In this document: piece by piece, positions 8,408 through 16,676 of the stretch
Position numbering within the stretch: position 1 is the first letter of the stretch
How the letters are laid out: each line of letters opens with the position of its first letter
Translations under genes and position numbers: made by a program
Notes under the pieces: model-generated
Database searches by the model: none
The model's input: only the letters and a program-made list of their open reading frames with translations
What the model was told of the DNA's origin: nothing
NCBI GenBank assembly: GCA_039918615.1
Contig: JBDSHG010000151.1
Coordinates: 1 to 50,137, forward strand
Reading direction: 5' to 3'
Length of the DNA stretch: 50,137 nucleotides
Origin: FEN-1250 sp039918615
Lineage (GTDB): Bacteria > Gemmatimonadota > Gemmatimonadetes > Gemmatimonadales > Gemmatimonadaceae

Positions 8408-9201
8408 TGCTCACGCCGCACACGATGCTTGGGATGCTCTCGGCCGCCGGATTGATCGGCGTCGCCAGCTGGATCGGCAAGCGGTGGGGCGTAGGCGCCG
8501 GTGGATGGTTCGTCGCACTGCCGCTGCTCTCCGGGCCGGTGATTCTCACCTACGCACTCGAGCGCGGCGCTGCGTTCGCCTCGCAGGCATGCCTCGGGGC
8601 GCTGCTCGCGACGATATCGCTCTCCGCTTTCGCGCTCGCCTACGCGTGGACCGCGCGACGCGCCTCGTGGTTTCCGTGCTGCATCCTCGCCTGCGCCGCA
8701 TTCCTCGCGTGCACGTGGGCGCTCCAGCATCTTCATGCGCCGCCGATCGGCTTCACCTACATGCTCGCCTGCGCAGTGCTCGGACTTTCATTGCGCATGA
8801 TGCCGCCTGCCCCAGTGACGGCTGCGGGAAGGCGCTCGCCCGCGTGGGACATCCCGCTGCGCATGGTGCTCGCCGCCGCGCTCGTGTGGGTGCTCGCCAC
8901 TATCTCGAGCGTAGTCGGCCCGCGCGTGAGTGGACTCATCACGCCGTTCCCGATCGCGTCGATGATTCTCGTCTCCTTCACGCATCACACTCACGGCGCG
9001 GCGGCGGTGAGCACCTTTCTGCGCGGACTGCTCACCGGCCTCTTTTCGTACTCGGTGTTCGTGCTCGTCGTCGGCGTCGCGATCGGCTCGTGGTCGATAG
9101 CGCCGACCTTCGTCGTTGCGACGGTCGCCACACTCGCCTTTCACGCGGGAGTCTGGCACTTCGTCAGGCGCCCGGCGCTCGCACCGTCGATGGCACAGTG
9201 A
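8404..9201 (+). CDS. Unknown polytopic membrane protein between kdpE and kdpD
   Basis: 265 residues from GTG (GTGATG; the ATG at 8407 is equally possible), overlapping the kdpE stop by 4 nt and the next gene's start by 4 nt. It is almost wholly hydrophobic, with roughly eight or nine helices. The two halves look alike: GAGGWFVALPLLSGPVILTY then ERGAAFASQACLGALL in the first, and RVSGLITPFPIASMILVSF then HTHGAAAVSTFLRGLLTG in the second, suggesting an internal duplication as in many small transporters. I do not recognise the family. Coupling between a response regulator and its kinase half suggests a part in potassium sensing or transport, but this is inference only. Confidence 0.8.
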   Translation: MMLTPHTMLGMLSAAGLIGVASWIGKRWGVGAGGWFVALPLLSGPVILTYALERGAAFASQACLGALLATISLSAFALAYAWTARRASWFPCCILACAAFLACTWALQHLHAPPIGFTYMLACAVLGLSLRMMPPAPVTAAGRRSPAWDIPLRMVLAAALVWVLATISSVVGPRVSGLITPFPIASMILVSFTHHTHGAAAVSTFLRGLLTGLFSYSVFVLVVGVAIGSWSIAPTFVVATVATLAFHAGVWHFVRRPALAPSMAQ

Positions 9202-10757
9202 GCCGCTCAAGACTATTCGCCTGGGCGGGGTGGCTCGCGGCGCTGGCGCTGTCGACGTTCGCGATGTATCTGCTGCGAGACGAGCTCGACAAGGCGCACG
9301 TCGCCCTTCTCTACCTCGTACTCGTGCTCGGCGGCAGCGCGACGGGCGGGCGCGCCGTCGGGCTGACGCTCGCGGCCATTGCCTTCTTCGCATTCGACAC
9401 GATCTTCCTGCTGCCGTATGGCACGCTCGCCATCCGCAATCCGCTCGACTGGCTCGTGCTGCTCTCCTTTCTCGTCACGAGTCTCGTCGCGACGCAGCTG
9501 CTCGACACCGCGCAGGAGCGCACAGCCGCTGCGCAACGGCGCGCGAGCGAGATCGAGCGCCTCTCGATCCTCGGCGCAGAGACGCTGAATGCCGGTGTGG
9601 CGACGGAGGCGCTCGATGCGATTGCGGAAGTCATTCGGGCGACGCTCGCTGTCGAGCGCTGCGAGATTCTCGCGCACTACGCCGGCTCGGGATCGGAGCC
9701 CATGACGTTGCTCGGGCGCGCAGGCGCCGCGCCGGCCGACGGCGCGAGTGGTGATCTCGCCGCTGATGGACTCACCGCGTGGGTGGCCGAGCGTGGACTT
9801 CCGGCGGTGATGCGCGGCGATCACACCTCGCAGGTTGGGACGACCGGGTGGGAAGCGGAAGGCGATCCGTGGCTGTCACAGGGCGACGTCCGCGTGCTGC
9901 TTGTTCCGTTGCTCGCGCGCGCGCGCGTGGTCGGCGTGCTCCGCATTGTGAATCACGAGCAGATCGCGCTGCGCGCCGACCAGCGGGAATTCCTGCGCGC
10001 GCTCTCCTACTATGCCGCGCTCGGAGTCGAGCGCATCCGGCTCGTGGCGGCGGCCGAGCGGGCGGAGGCGTTCCGGCAGGCAGATGCGCTCAAGTCGGCG
10101 CTCATTGCGACCGTGTCGCACGATCTTCGTACGCCGCTGACGACGATCAAGGCGCTCGCGCACCGGCTCGCACTTGGTGGCGATGCGGACGCGCGATCGA
10201 TCGAGGAGGAGGCCGACCGGTTGTCGCGCTTCGTCGGCGACCTGCTCGACCTGTCGCGCATCGCGGCGAACGCGATGCCCGTGCGCGTGGAGCTCAATGC
10301 GGCGGAGGAGCTCGTAGCCGCTGCGCGACAGCGGCTGCGCGGCGCGCTCGAGCATCGCGAGCTGCGCGTGCTCGTCGACGAGGGTGCGCCACTGCTGCTC
10401 GGACATTTCGATCTCGTGCAGTCGGTGCGCGTGCTCGTGAATCTGATCGAGAACGCGCTCAAGTATTCGCCGGACTGCGTCATCGAGCTCGCTGTGCTGA
10501 GGCGCGGCGATCTGCTCGTGTTCGAGGTGCGCGATCGCGGACCGGGGATCCCCCGCGGCGAGGAGGCGCTCATCTACGAACCGTTTTATCGTCCCGCCGG
10601 CACGCGCCCCGATGCGGGAGGCGCGGGACTCGGCCTCGCGATCGCGCGCGGGCTCGCGGAGGCGCAGGGTGGAGCGGTGCGGTACACACCCCACGAGGGA
10701 GGAGGGAGCATTTTCACCTTCGAGCTCCCCGCTGCGAACGCTCCGTCGCTGAGCTGA
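9198..10757 (+). CDS. kdpD: KdpD C-terminal half: DUF4118-GAF-histidine kinase
   Basis: 519 residues from a GTG overlapping the previous stop (GTGA). The order is: membrane region with about four helices (residues 8-105) containing the LPYGTLAI..PLDWLVLL pattern of the KdpD transmembrane domain (DUF4118); a GAF-like domain (about 120-285); HisKA with SHDLRTPLTTIKALAHRL (His308 phospho-acceptor); and HATPase with NLIENALKYSP, DRGPGIP and GAGLGLAIARGLAEAQGG. This equals the second half of E. coli KdpD and lacks the N-terminal P-loop sensor and Usp domains, which are encoded separately at 16677-17858. It should phosphorylate the KdpE encoded two genes upstream. Confidence 0.92.
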   Translation: MSRSRLFAWAGWLAALALSTFAMYLLRDELDKAHVALLYLVLVLGGSATGGRAVGLTLAAIAFFAFDTIFLLPYGTLAIRNPLDWLVLLSFLVTSLVATQLLDTAQERTAAAQRRASEIERLSILGAETLNAGVATEALDAIAEVIRATLAVERCEILAHYAGSGSEPMTLLGRAGAAPADGASGDLAADGLTAWVAERGLPAVMRGDHTSQVGTTGWEAEGDPWLSQGDVRVLLVPLLARARVVGVLRIVNHEQIALRADQREFLRALSYYAALGVERIRLVAAAERAEAFRQADALKSALIATVSHDLRTPLTTIKALAHRLALGGDADARSIEEEADRLSRFVGDLLDLSRIAANAMPVRVELNAAEELVAAARQRLRGALEHRELRVLVDEGAPLLLGHFDLVQSVRVLVNLIENALKYSPDCVIELAVLRRGDLLVFEVRDRGPGIPRGEEALIYEPFYRPAGTRPDAGGAGLGLAIARGLAEAQGGAVRYTPHEGGGSIFTFELPAANAPSLS

Positions 10758-10801
10758 TCGCGCGTACACGGCTTCAACTCCGCGCGACGGTCTTCATGAC
10801 T

Positions 10802-10883
10802 TTTTCATCCGCTCCAGCGCAAATTTTCACGCCGCGTTAATGCCGTAGACGATACCCTCCTCACGCGCCCCGCTCGCCGGGGC
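10802..10883 (+). promoter_or_regulatory. kdp structural-operon control region: direct repeats and 5' hairpin
   Basis: The gap 10758-10903 separates the regulatory block from the structural kdp genes. Two direct repeats, TTTTCATCCGC (10802-10812) and TTTTCACGCCGC (10824-10835), are 22 bp apart, about two helical turns, and AT-rich against the local background; they are candidates for KdpE binding. A hairpin GCCCCG-CTCGC-CGGGGC (10867-10883) lies in the presumed leader, just before a perfect AAGGAGG ribosome binding site (10890-10896). No confident -35/-10 pair could be picked. Confidence 0.45.
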
Positions 10884-10903
10884 TTCCCGAAGGAGGGGTT
10901 TTC

Positions 10904-11020
10904 ATGTACGACCTGCTCTACGTCCTCGGCACCATCGTCTTCTTCGTGCTCATGCTCGCGTACATCGCGGGATGCGCATCGCTCGGCGCTGTTGATGAGG
11001 CGCCCGCGGATGACGTATGA
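10904..11020 (+). CDS. 38-aa single-helix membrane peptide upstream of kdpF
   Basis: MYDLLYVLGT begins a 38-residue peptide with one transmembrane helix (about residues 4-27, ending YIAGCASLG) and an acidic tail (DEAPADDV). AAGGAGG sits 7 nt before its ATG, the strongest ribosome binding site seen near these genes. Its TGA overlaps the kdpF ATG (ATGA), so it is translationally coupled to kdpF. It is not KdpF, which follows it. Similar tiny hydrophobic reading frames before kdpF occur, from memory, in other bacteria, but I know no assigned function; a small regulatory or assembly subunit of the pump is plausible. Confidence 0.75.
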   Translation: MYDLLYVLGTIVFFVLMLAYIAGCASLGAVDEAPADDV

Positions 11021-11106
11021 CCATCGAATCGATGATCGCCGCCCTCATCGCGGCCTTCGTGCTCGTGTACCTCGTGTACTCGCTGCTGCGTCCGGAGCGC
11101 TTCTGA
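11017..11106 (+). CDS. kdpF: KdpF small subunit of the potassium-transporting ATPase
   Basis: 29 residues, the same size as E. coli KdpF (29 aa). It is one transmembrane helix ending in YLVYSLLRPERF, the YLVYALxxPExF signature of KdpF. It overlaps the preceding small gene by 4 nt and ends one base before the kdpA start. In E. coli KdpF is a lipid-like stabiliser of the KdpABC complex bound at KdpA and KdpB. Position, length and motif agree. Confidence 0.92.
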   Translation: MTIESMIAALIAAFVLVYLVYSLLRPERF

Positions 11107-11107
11107 G

Positions 11108-12823
11108 ATGACAGCCAACGGCTGGCTTCAGATCGCGCTCTTCTCCGCGCTCGTGCTCGCGCTGACGAAGCCGCTCGGCGTCTACATCCTGCGCGTCTTC
11201 GACGGGTCGATCCACTGGCTGCGTCCCGTCGAGCGCGCGATCTACCGGGCAAGCGGCGTCGATGCGAACGAGGATCAGCACTGGACGCGCTACGCTGCTA
11301 GTTTGATGATCTTCAGCCTCGTCTCGATGCTGCTGACGTACGTCGCGCTGCGGCTGCAGCATCTGCTCCCGCTCAACCCGCAGGGACTCGCGGCGGTTAC
11401 CGACCGTCAGGCGTTCGAGACCGCGGCATCGTTCACGACGAACACCAACTGGCAATCGTACGCTGGCGAGTCGACGATGTCGTACTTCTCGCAGATGACG
11501 CAGCTCGCCTTTCACAACTTCGTGTCGGCGGCGGTCGGCCTCTGCGGCGCGATGGCGCTCGCGCGCGGAATTGCGCACCGCTCGGCCGGGAAGCTCGGCA
11601 ACTTCTGGGTCGATCTCGTACGCGGAACGCTCTACCTCCTCATCCCGCTCTCGGTCATCATGGCGCTCGCGCTCGTGCATCAGGGCGCGATTCAGAACTT
11701 CAGCGCGTACCTCACCGCGACGACGCTCGAGGGCGCGAAGCAGGTGATCGCGATGGGTCCCGTCGCGAGCCAGGAGGCGATCAAGCAGCTCGGCACGAAT
11801 GGCGGCGGCTTCTTCAACGCGAACTCCGCGCACCCGTTCGAGAACCCGACGCCCCTCGCGAACCTCTGGCAGATGGTCGCGATCTTCGCGATCCCCGCCG
11901 GCCTCACGTACACCTTCGGCCGGATGGTGAGGAACGCGAGGCACGGCTGGGCGCTGTGGGCCGCGATGTTCATGCTCTTCTTCGCGGGGGTGTCCGCCGC
12001 GTACTGGGCGGAGGCGCGCGGAAATCCGATTCACGCCGCGCGCGGCGTCGATGTCGTCGCCACCGCCACGAATCCCGGCGGCAACATGGAGGGTAAAGAG
12101 GTTCGCTTCGGTATCGCGAGCTCCGCGCTCTTTGCGACGGTTACGACCGACGCATCGTGCGGCGCCGTGAACTCGATGCATGACTCCTTTACGCCGATCG
12201 GCGGAATGGTGCCGCTCGTCAACATCCAGCTCGGTGAGCTGATCTTCGGCGGCGTCGGTTCCGGACTGTACGGCATGCTCATCATGGTGGTGCTCACCGT
12301 GTTCATCGCCGGACTCATGGTCGGCCGCACACCAGAATACTTCGGCAAAAAGATTCAGGCGCCCGAGGTGCAGATGGCGATGCTCTACGTGCTCGCGCTC
12401 CCCGCGCTGATTCTCCTGGACGCCGCAGCATCGGTCGTTCTCCCCGATGGCCTCAAGGGGCTCAACAACTCGGGTCCGCACGGACTCTCGGAAGTGCTCT
12501 ACGCCTACAGCTCGGCCGCAGGCAACAACGGGAGCGCTTTCGCCGGTCTCACCGGAAGCAGCTACTACTACAACACGCTCCTCGGGATCACGATGCTCTT
12601 CGGCCGTTTCGCGCTCATCGTGCCGATGATCGCGCTCGGCGGATTTCTCTCGACGAAGAAGATCGCGCCGCCGAGCACGGGGACTTTCCCCGTCACGGGC
12701 CCGCTGTTCGTCACGCTTCTCATCGGCGTGATCATCATCGTCGGCGCCCTCACCTTCTTCCCGGCACTCGCGCTCGGACCAATCGTCGAGCACCTCTCGA
12801 TGCTGGCCGGGAGGGTGTTTTAA
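11108..12823 (+). CDS. kdpA: KdpA potassium-translocating subunit
   Basis: 571 residues (E. coli 557). It is the channel-like subunit of the KdpFABC P-type ATPase, related to Trk/Ktr-type potassium transporters and embedded in the inner membrane. The selectivity-filter loops are visible in order: NTNWQSYAGESTMSY, GTNGGGFFNANSAHPFENPT, GGVGSGLYGML and AAGNNGSAFAGLTG. About ten hydrophobic helices are spread across the chain. It follows kdpF by one base and precedes kdpB by one base. The sequence looks intact and functional. Confidence 0.97.
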   Translation: MTANGWLQIALFSALVLALTKPLGVYILRVFDGSIHWLRPVERAIYRASGVDANEDQHWTRYAASLMIFSLVSMLLTYVALRLQHLLPLNPQGLAAVTDRQAFETAASFTTNTNWQSYAGESTMSYFSQMTQLAFHNFVSAAVGLCGAMALARGIAHRSAGKLGNFWVDLVRGTLYLLIPLSVIMALALVHQGAIQNFSAYLTATTLEGAKQVIAMGPVASQEAIKQLGTNGGGFFNANSAHPFENPTPLANLWQMVAIFAIPAGLTYTFGRMVRNARHGWALWAAMFMLFFAGVSAAYWAEARGNPIHAARGVDVVATATNPGGNMEGKEVRFGIASSALFATVTTDASCGAVNSMHDSFTPIGGMVPLVNIQLGELIFGGVGSGLYGMLIMVVLTVFIAGLMVGRTPEYFGKKIQAPEVQMAMLYVLALPALILLDAAASVVLPDGLKGLNNSGPHGLSEVLYAYSSAAGNNGSAFAGLTGSSYYYNTLLGITMLFGRFALIVPMIALGGFLSTKKIAPPSTGTFPVTGPLFVTLLIGVIIIVGALTFFPALALGPIVEHLSMLAGRVF

Positions 12824-12824
12824 C

Positions 12825-14906
12825 ATGACCCCCAGGAATCGCCCACTCTTCGATCGGCCGATCGTCGTCCGCGCAATTCGCGAATCGTTCGGCAAGCTCT
12901 CGCCGCGCCACATGGTGCGGAATCCCGTGATGTTCGTCGTGCTGCTCGGAAGCGTGTTGACGACGGCGGTGCTCGCCGTCGATATCGTTGGCCACCGCGG
13001 CGGCCGCGGCTTCACGATCCAGATCGCGATCTGGCTCTGGTTCACCGTCCTCTTCGCGAACTTCGCCGAGGCGATGGCGGAGGGGCGCGGCAAGGCGCAG
13101 GCGGACTCGCTGCGGAAGGCGCGCACGGAGACGCATGCGAAGAAGCTCGAGAACCCGGCGGATCATCTTTTGAGCGAGCTCGTCGCCGGTACGTCGCTGC
13201 GAAGTGGTGACTTCGTGATCTGTACGCCGGGGGACATCATCCCCGGCGATGGCGAGGTCACCGAAGGCGTCGCGAGCGTGGACGAGTCGGCAATCACGGG
13301 CGAATCCGCGCCGGTCATCCGCGAGGCCGGCGGCGATCGCTCGGCGGTCACGGGCGGCACGAAAGTGCTCTCCGACTTCCTCGTCATCCGCATCACTGCG
13401 AACCCCGGCGAGACGTTTATCGATCGGATGATCGCGCTCGTCGAGGGCGCGTCGCGGCAGAAAACGCCGAACGAGATCGCGCTGACGATCCTGCTTTCGG
13501 GGCTCACGATCATCTTCATGCTCGCGGTCGCGACGCTGCAGCCGTTCGCGATCTACTCGGGCGGCAACGTCGCGATCCCTGTGCTCGTCGCGCTCCTCGT
13601 CTGCCTGATTCCGACGACGATCGGCGGGCTGCTGTCTGCCATCGGCATCGCGGGGATGGATCGCATGATCCAGCAGAACGTAATCGCGATGAGCGGTCGC
13701 GCGGTCGAGGCGGCCGGCGACGTGAACACGCTATTGCTCGACAAGACCGGCACGATCACGCTCGGCAACCGCCAAGCGGTGGAGTTCGTGCCGGTGAGCG
13801 GCGTGACGCTCGAGGAGCTCGCGGATCGCGCGCAGCTGGCGTCGCTGCCGGATGAGACGCCCGAGGGTCGAAGCATCGTGGTGCTCGCGAAGGAACAGTT
13901 CGGGCTTCGCGGCCGAGCGCTCGGCGACGACGGCAGCAAGCCGTCGCACGTTCACGAGATGGAGTTCGTGCCGTTCAGCGCGTCGACTCGGATGAGCGGC
14001 GTGAACATGGGCGCGATGCAGCTGCGGAAGGGCGCGGGGGACTCGGTCGCGAAGTGGGTTCGCGAGAATGGAGGCGCGATCCCGGCCGAGCTGCTGTCGC
14101 ACGTGCAGCGCATCGCGAAGATCGGGGGTACGCCGCTCGTAGTCGCGGAGAGTATCGATGGGAAGGCGCGCACACTTGGCGTCGTCTACCTCAAGGATGT
14201 GGTAAAGGGTGGAATGCGCGAGCGCTTCGACCGGCTGCGCGCGATGGGGATCCGTACGATCATGATCACCGGTGACAATCCGCTCACGGCGGCCGCGATC
14301 GCGCAGGAGGCCGGCGTCGATGACTTCCTGGCGGAGGCGAAGCCGGAGGACAAGATGGCGCTGATCCGGCGCGAGCAGAGCGGCGGGAAGCTCGTCGCGA
14401 TGACCGGCGATGGAACGAACGACGCCCCCGCGCTCGCGCAGGCGGATGTCGGCGTGTCGATGAACAGCGGCACGCAGGCAGCGAAGGAGGCCGGCAACAT
14501 GGTCGACCTCGACTCGAACCCCACGAAGCTCATCGAGATCGTGGAGATCGGAAAGCAGCTGCTGATGACGCGCGGGTCACTCACCACGTTCTCGATCGCC
14601 AACGACGTCGCGAAGTACTTCGCCATCATCCCGGCGATGTTCGCAATCACATATCCGGCACTTAACGCGCTCAACGTGATGCACCTGCACTCGCCGCAGT
14701 CGGCGATTCTGTCCAGCGTGATCTTCAATGCGCTGATCATCATCGCGCTGATCCCGCTCGCGCTGCGCGGGGTGCGCTATCGCCCCGCGAGCGCGGCGGT
14801 GATCCTGCGCCGCAACCTGCTCATCTACGGAGTCGGCGGTCTCGTGGTGCCCTTCGCCGGCATCAAGCTACTCGACGTCCTTCTCGTGCTCACGAGGCTC
14901 GTATGA
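12825..14906 (+). CDS. kdpB: KdpB P-type ATPase subunit
   Basis: 693 residues (E. coli 682). It is the ATP-hydrolysing subunit of the high-affinity potassium pump. The P-type ATPase motifs are in place: TGES in SAITGESAPVIREAG (actuator domain), DKTGTIT with phosphorylated Asp306 (E. coli Asp307), the KGA nucleotide-binding segment LRKGAGDSVAKWV, and the hinge motif TGDGTNDAPALAQADVG. Membrane helices at the N-terminus, centre (LLVCLIPTTIGGLLSAIG) and C-terminus match the family. Its 3' end overlaps kdpC by 4 nt (ATGA). Confidence 0.97.
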   Translation: MTPRNRPLFDRPIVVRAIRESFGKLSPRHMVRNPVMFVVLLGSVLTTAVLAVDIVGHRGGRGFTIQIAIWLWFTVLFANFAEAMAEGRGKAQADSLRKARTETHAKKLENPADHLLSELVAGTSLRSGDFVICTPGDIIPGDGEVTEGVASVDESAITGESAPVIREAGGDRSAVTGGTKVLSDFLVIRITANPGETFIDRMIALVEGASRQKTPNEIALTILLSGLTIIFMLAVATLQPFAIYSGGNVAIPVLVALLVCLIPTTIGGLLSAIGIAGMDRMIQQNVIAMSGRAVEAAGDVNTLLLDKTGTITLGNRQAVEFVPVSGVTLEELADRAQLASLPDETPEGRSIVVLAKEQFGLRGRALGDDGSKPSHVHEMEFVPFSASTRMSGVNMGAMQLRKGAGDSVAKWVRENGGAIPAELLSHVQRIAKIGGTPLVVAESIDGKARTLGVVYLKDVVKGGMRERFDRLRAMGIRTIMITGDNPLTAAAIAQEAGVDDFLAEAKPEDKMALIRREQSGGKLVAMTGDGTNDAPALAQADVGVSMNSGTQAAKEAGNMVDLDSNPTKLIEIVEIGKQLLMTRGSLTTFSIANDVAKYFAIIPAMFAITYPALNALNVMHLHSPQSAILSSVIFNALIIIALIPLALRGVRYRPASAAVILRRNLLIYGVGGLVVPFAGIKLLDVLLVLTRLV

Positions 14907-15520
14907 CCGTTCTCACCAGCATGCTGCGCAGGCAGCTTCGCCCCGCGATCGTTTTGACGATCGTGCTCTGCGTGATCACGGGAGTCGTCTACCCCGGGAT
15001 CGTGACGGGACTCGCGCAGCTGCTCTTTCCGCGCCAGGCGAACGGCTCAGTTGTCACCGTGAATGGGCAGGTTGTCGGCAGTTCGCTCATCGGGCAGACG
15101 TTCGCGGCGGCCGACTACTTCCACGGACGCCCGTCCGCCGCGGGCGCGGGCTACGACGCAACCGCATCCGGCGGCACCAACAAGGGGCCGACGGATGCGA
15201 AGCTCGCCGACACGCTCATCGCACGGGCGGTCGACAGCGTCGTCGCACAGGATGGCGGCGTGAAAGGGCAGATCCCGTCCGACATGGTGACGTCGTCGGG
15301 GTCGGGGCTCGATCCGCACGTCTCGCCCGCGACGGCGCTGCTTCAGGTTGCGCGCGTCGCGCACGCGCGGAGTGCCGCGGACAGCGTCGTCCGCGCGCTC
15401 GTCACCCGGCACATCGAGCCACGCCAGCTCGGCATCCTCGGCGAGCCGGTGGTGAATATCCTCGAGCTCAATCTCGCGCTCGACAGTCTCCTTCCGCGCC
15501 AAAGCGGCGCACGGCAATGA
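14903..15520 (+). CDS. kdpC: KdpC subunit of the potassium-transporting ATPase
   Basis: 205 residues (E. coli 190), with one N-terminal transmembrane helix (about 12-40) and a periplasmic domain. Family landmarks are LIGQTFAAADYFHGRPSAAG, ASGGTNKGPTDAKL, SGSGLDPHVSPATALLQVARVA and the C-terminal LGILGEPVVNILELNLAL. KdpC joins KdpA and KdpB and is needed for pump assembly. It overlaps kdpB upstream and the porin gene downstream by 4 nt each, so the polycistron continues past the classical kdpFABC. Confidence 0.97.
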   Translation: MTVLTSMLRRQLRPAIVLTIVLCVITGVVYPGIVTGLAQLLFPRQANGSVVTVNGQVVGSSLIGQTFAAADYFHGRPSAAGAGYDATASGGTNKGPTDAKLADTLIARAVDSVVAQDGGVKGQIPSDMVTSSGSGLDPHVSPATALLQVARVAHARSAADSVVRALVTRHIEPRQLGILGEPVVNILELNLALDSLLPRQSGARQ

Positions 15521-16667
15521 GCTTCCCGTCGCGACTCCACATCGCCGCGCGCGGTCGTCGTGCGACTGCAGTCATAGTCGCACTCGTAGCTCCTGCTGCG
15601 CTCGCGTCTCAGGTGCCCGACACGAGCAAGGCGCCCGCCGCCGACACATCGATTCACGTCGCCTTCGGCGGCTACGTCGATGGCTTCGTCGCATACGACT
15701 TCGGCAGGCCACGCAGCATTGACCGCGCGCTCACGACGCAGGCGGTGCGCCACGACGAGTTCAACATCAACCTCGCGTACATCGACGCGACGCTCACGGG
15801 TGCGCGCGTGCGCGGGCGCGTCGCCGCGCAAGTCGGCACGTCGGTGCAGGCGAACTACGCGGCCGAACCACGCATCGGCACTTCAGCGGCCCCGACGTGA
15901 GCCGGTACATCCAGGACGCGACGGCCGGCTACAAGGTCGCGAGCGCCGTGTGGGTAGACGCCGGCGTCTTCTTTTCCCCGTTCGGGAGCGAGAACTGGAT
16001 CTCGCGTGACAACTGGACTTACACGCGCTCACTCATCGCGGACAACTCGCCATACTACGAGGCCGGCGTGAAGGCGACGTGGACGATCGACCCGAAGTGG
16101 AGCGCGCAGTTGCACGTGATCAACGGATGGCAGAACATCTCGGAGACGAACAGCAGCAAGGCGGTTGGTGCACGCGTCGACGTCACGCCGCGCGACGGGC
16201 TCGCGTTCGCGTACGATCTCTTCGTGGGCAACGAGCAGCCCGACTCGATGCCGTCCCGGCTTCGTACGTTCAACGAGCTGATCGCGACCGTCGGCGTCAC
16301 GAGCAAGCTCCAACTGCGCGGCACACTCGACGTCGGCACGCAGGGGCATTCCGATGGCAATGGCACCGGTACGTGGAACGGCTACGCTATCGTCGCGCGC
16401 TTCCAGCTCTCGCAGCGAGCGGCCGTGGCCGGCCGCGTGGAGGGCTACTCCGACCCCGATCAGTTCATCATCAGTACCAGCGAACCGTATGGCGTGCAGG
16501 CCACCGGTGTCTCGCTCGGACTCGACGTCGCCCCCATGCCGAAGCTCCTCTGGCGCAGCGAGGTCAAGTGGCTCGGCGCCCACGATCCGCTCTTCCCCGA
16601 CCACTCGAGCGATGCGCTCTCGAAGCACGATGTCGCGGTCGTCACCTCACTCGCACTCACGCTCTGA
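15517..16667 (+). pseudogene. OmpL-like beta-barrel porin in the kdp operon, frameshifted
   Basis: The first frame (15517-15900) starts on an ATG overlapping the kdpC stop and encodes a signal peptide (APAALASQ), a FGGYVDGFVAYDFG strand, NINLAYIDATLTGARVRGR, and ends abnormally at IGTSAAPT. The second frame (to 16667) resumes at once with FSGPDVSRYIQDATAGYK and runs through SPYYEAGVKATW and HVINGWQNI to the C-terminal strand VVTSLALTL. Restoring one T at 15880-15883 (CTT to CTTT) gives a continuous IGTFSGPDVSRY, so a single-base loss explains the break. The joined product is about 383 residues and resembles the BBP2/OmpL-like porin family. It may be a real mutation or a homopolymer error. In context it would give outer-membrane passage for ions. 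Confidence 0.8.
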
Positions 16668-16676
16668 GGACGTGAG

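Noticed and set aside
11045..13126. 693-codon minus-strand frame opposite kdpA
   Set aside because: Kdp subunits on the plus strand are unambiguous; the antisense product is low-complexity and charged.
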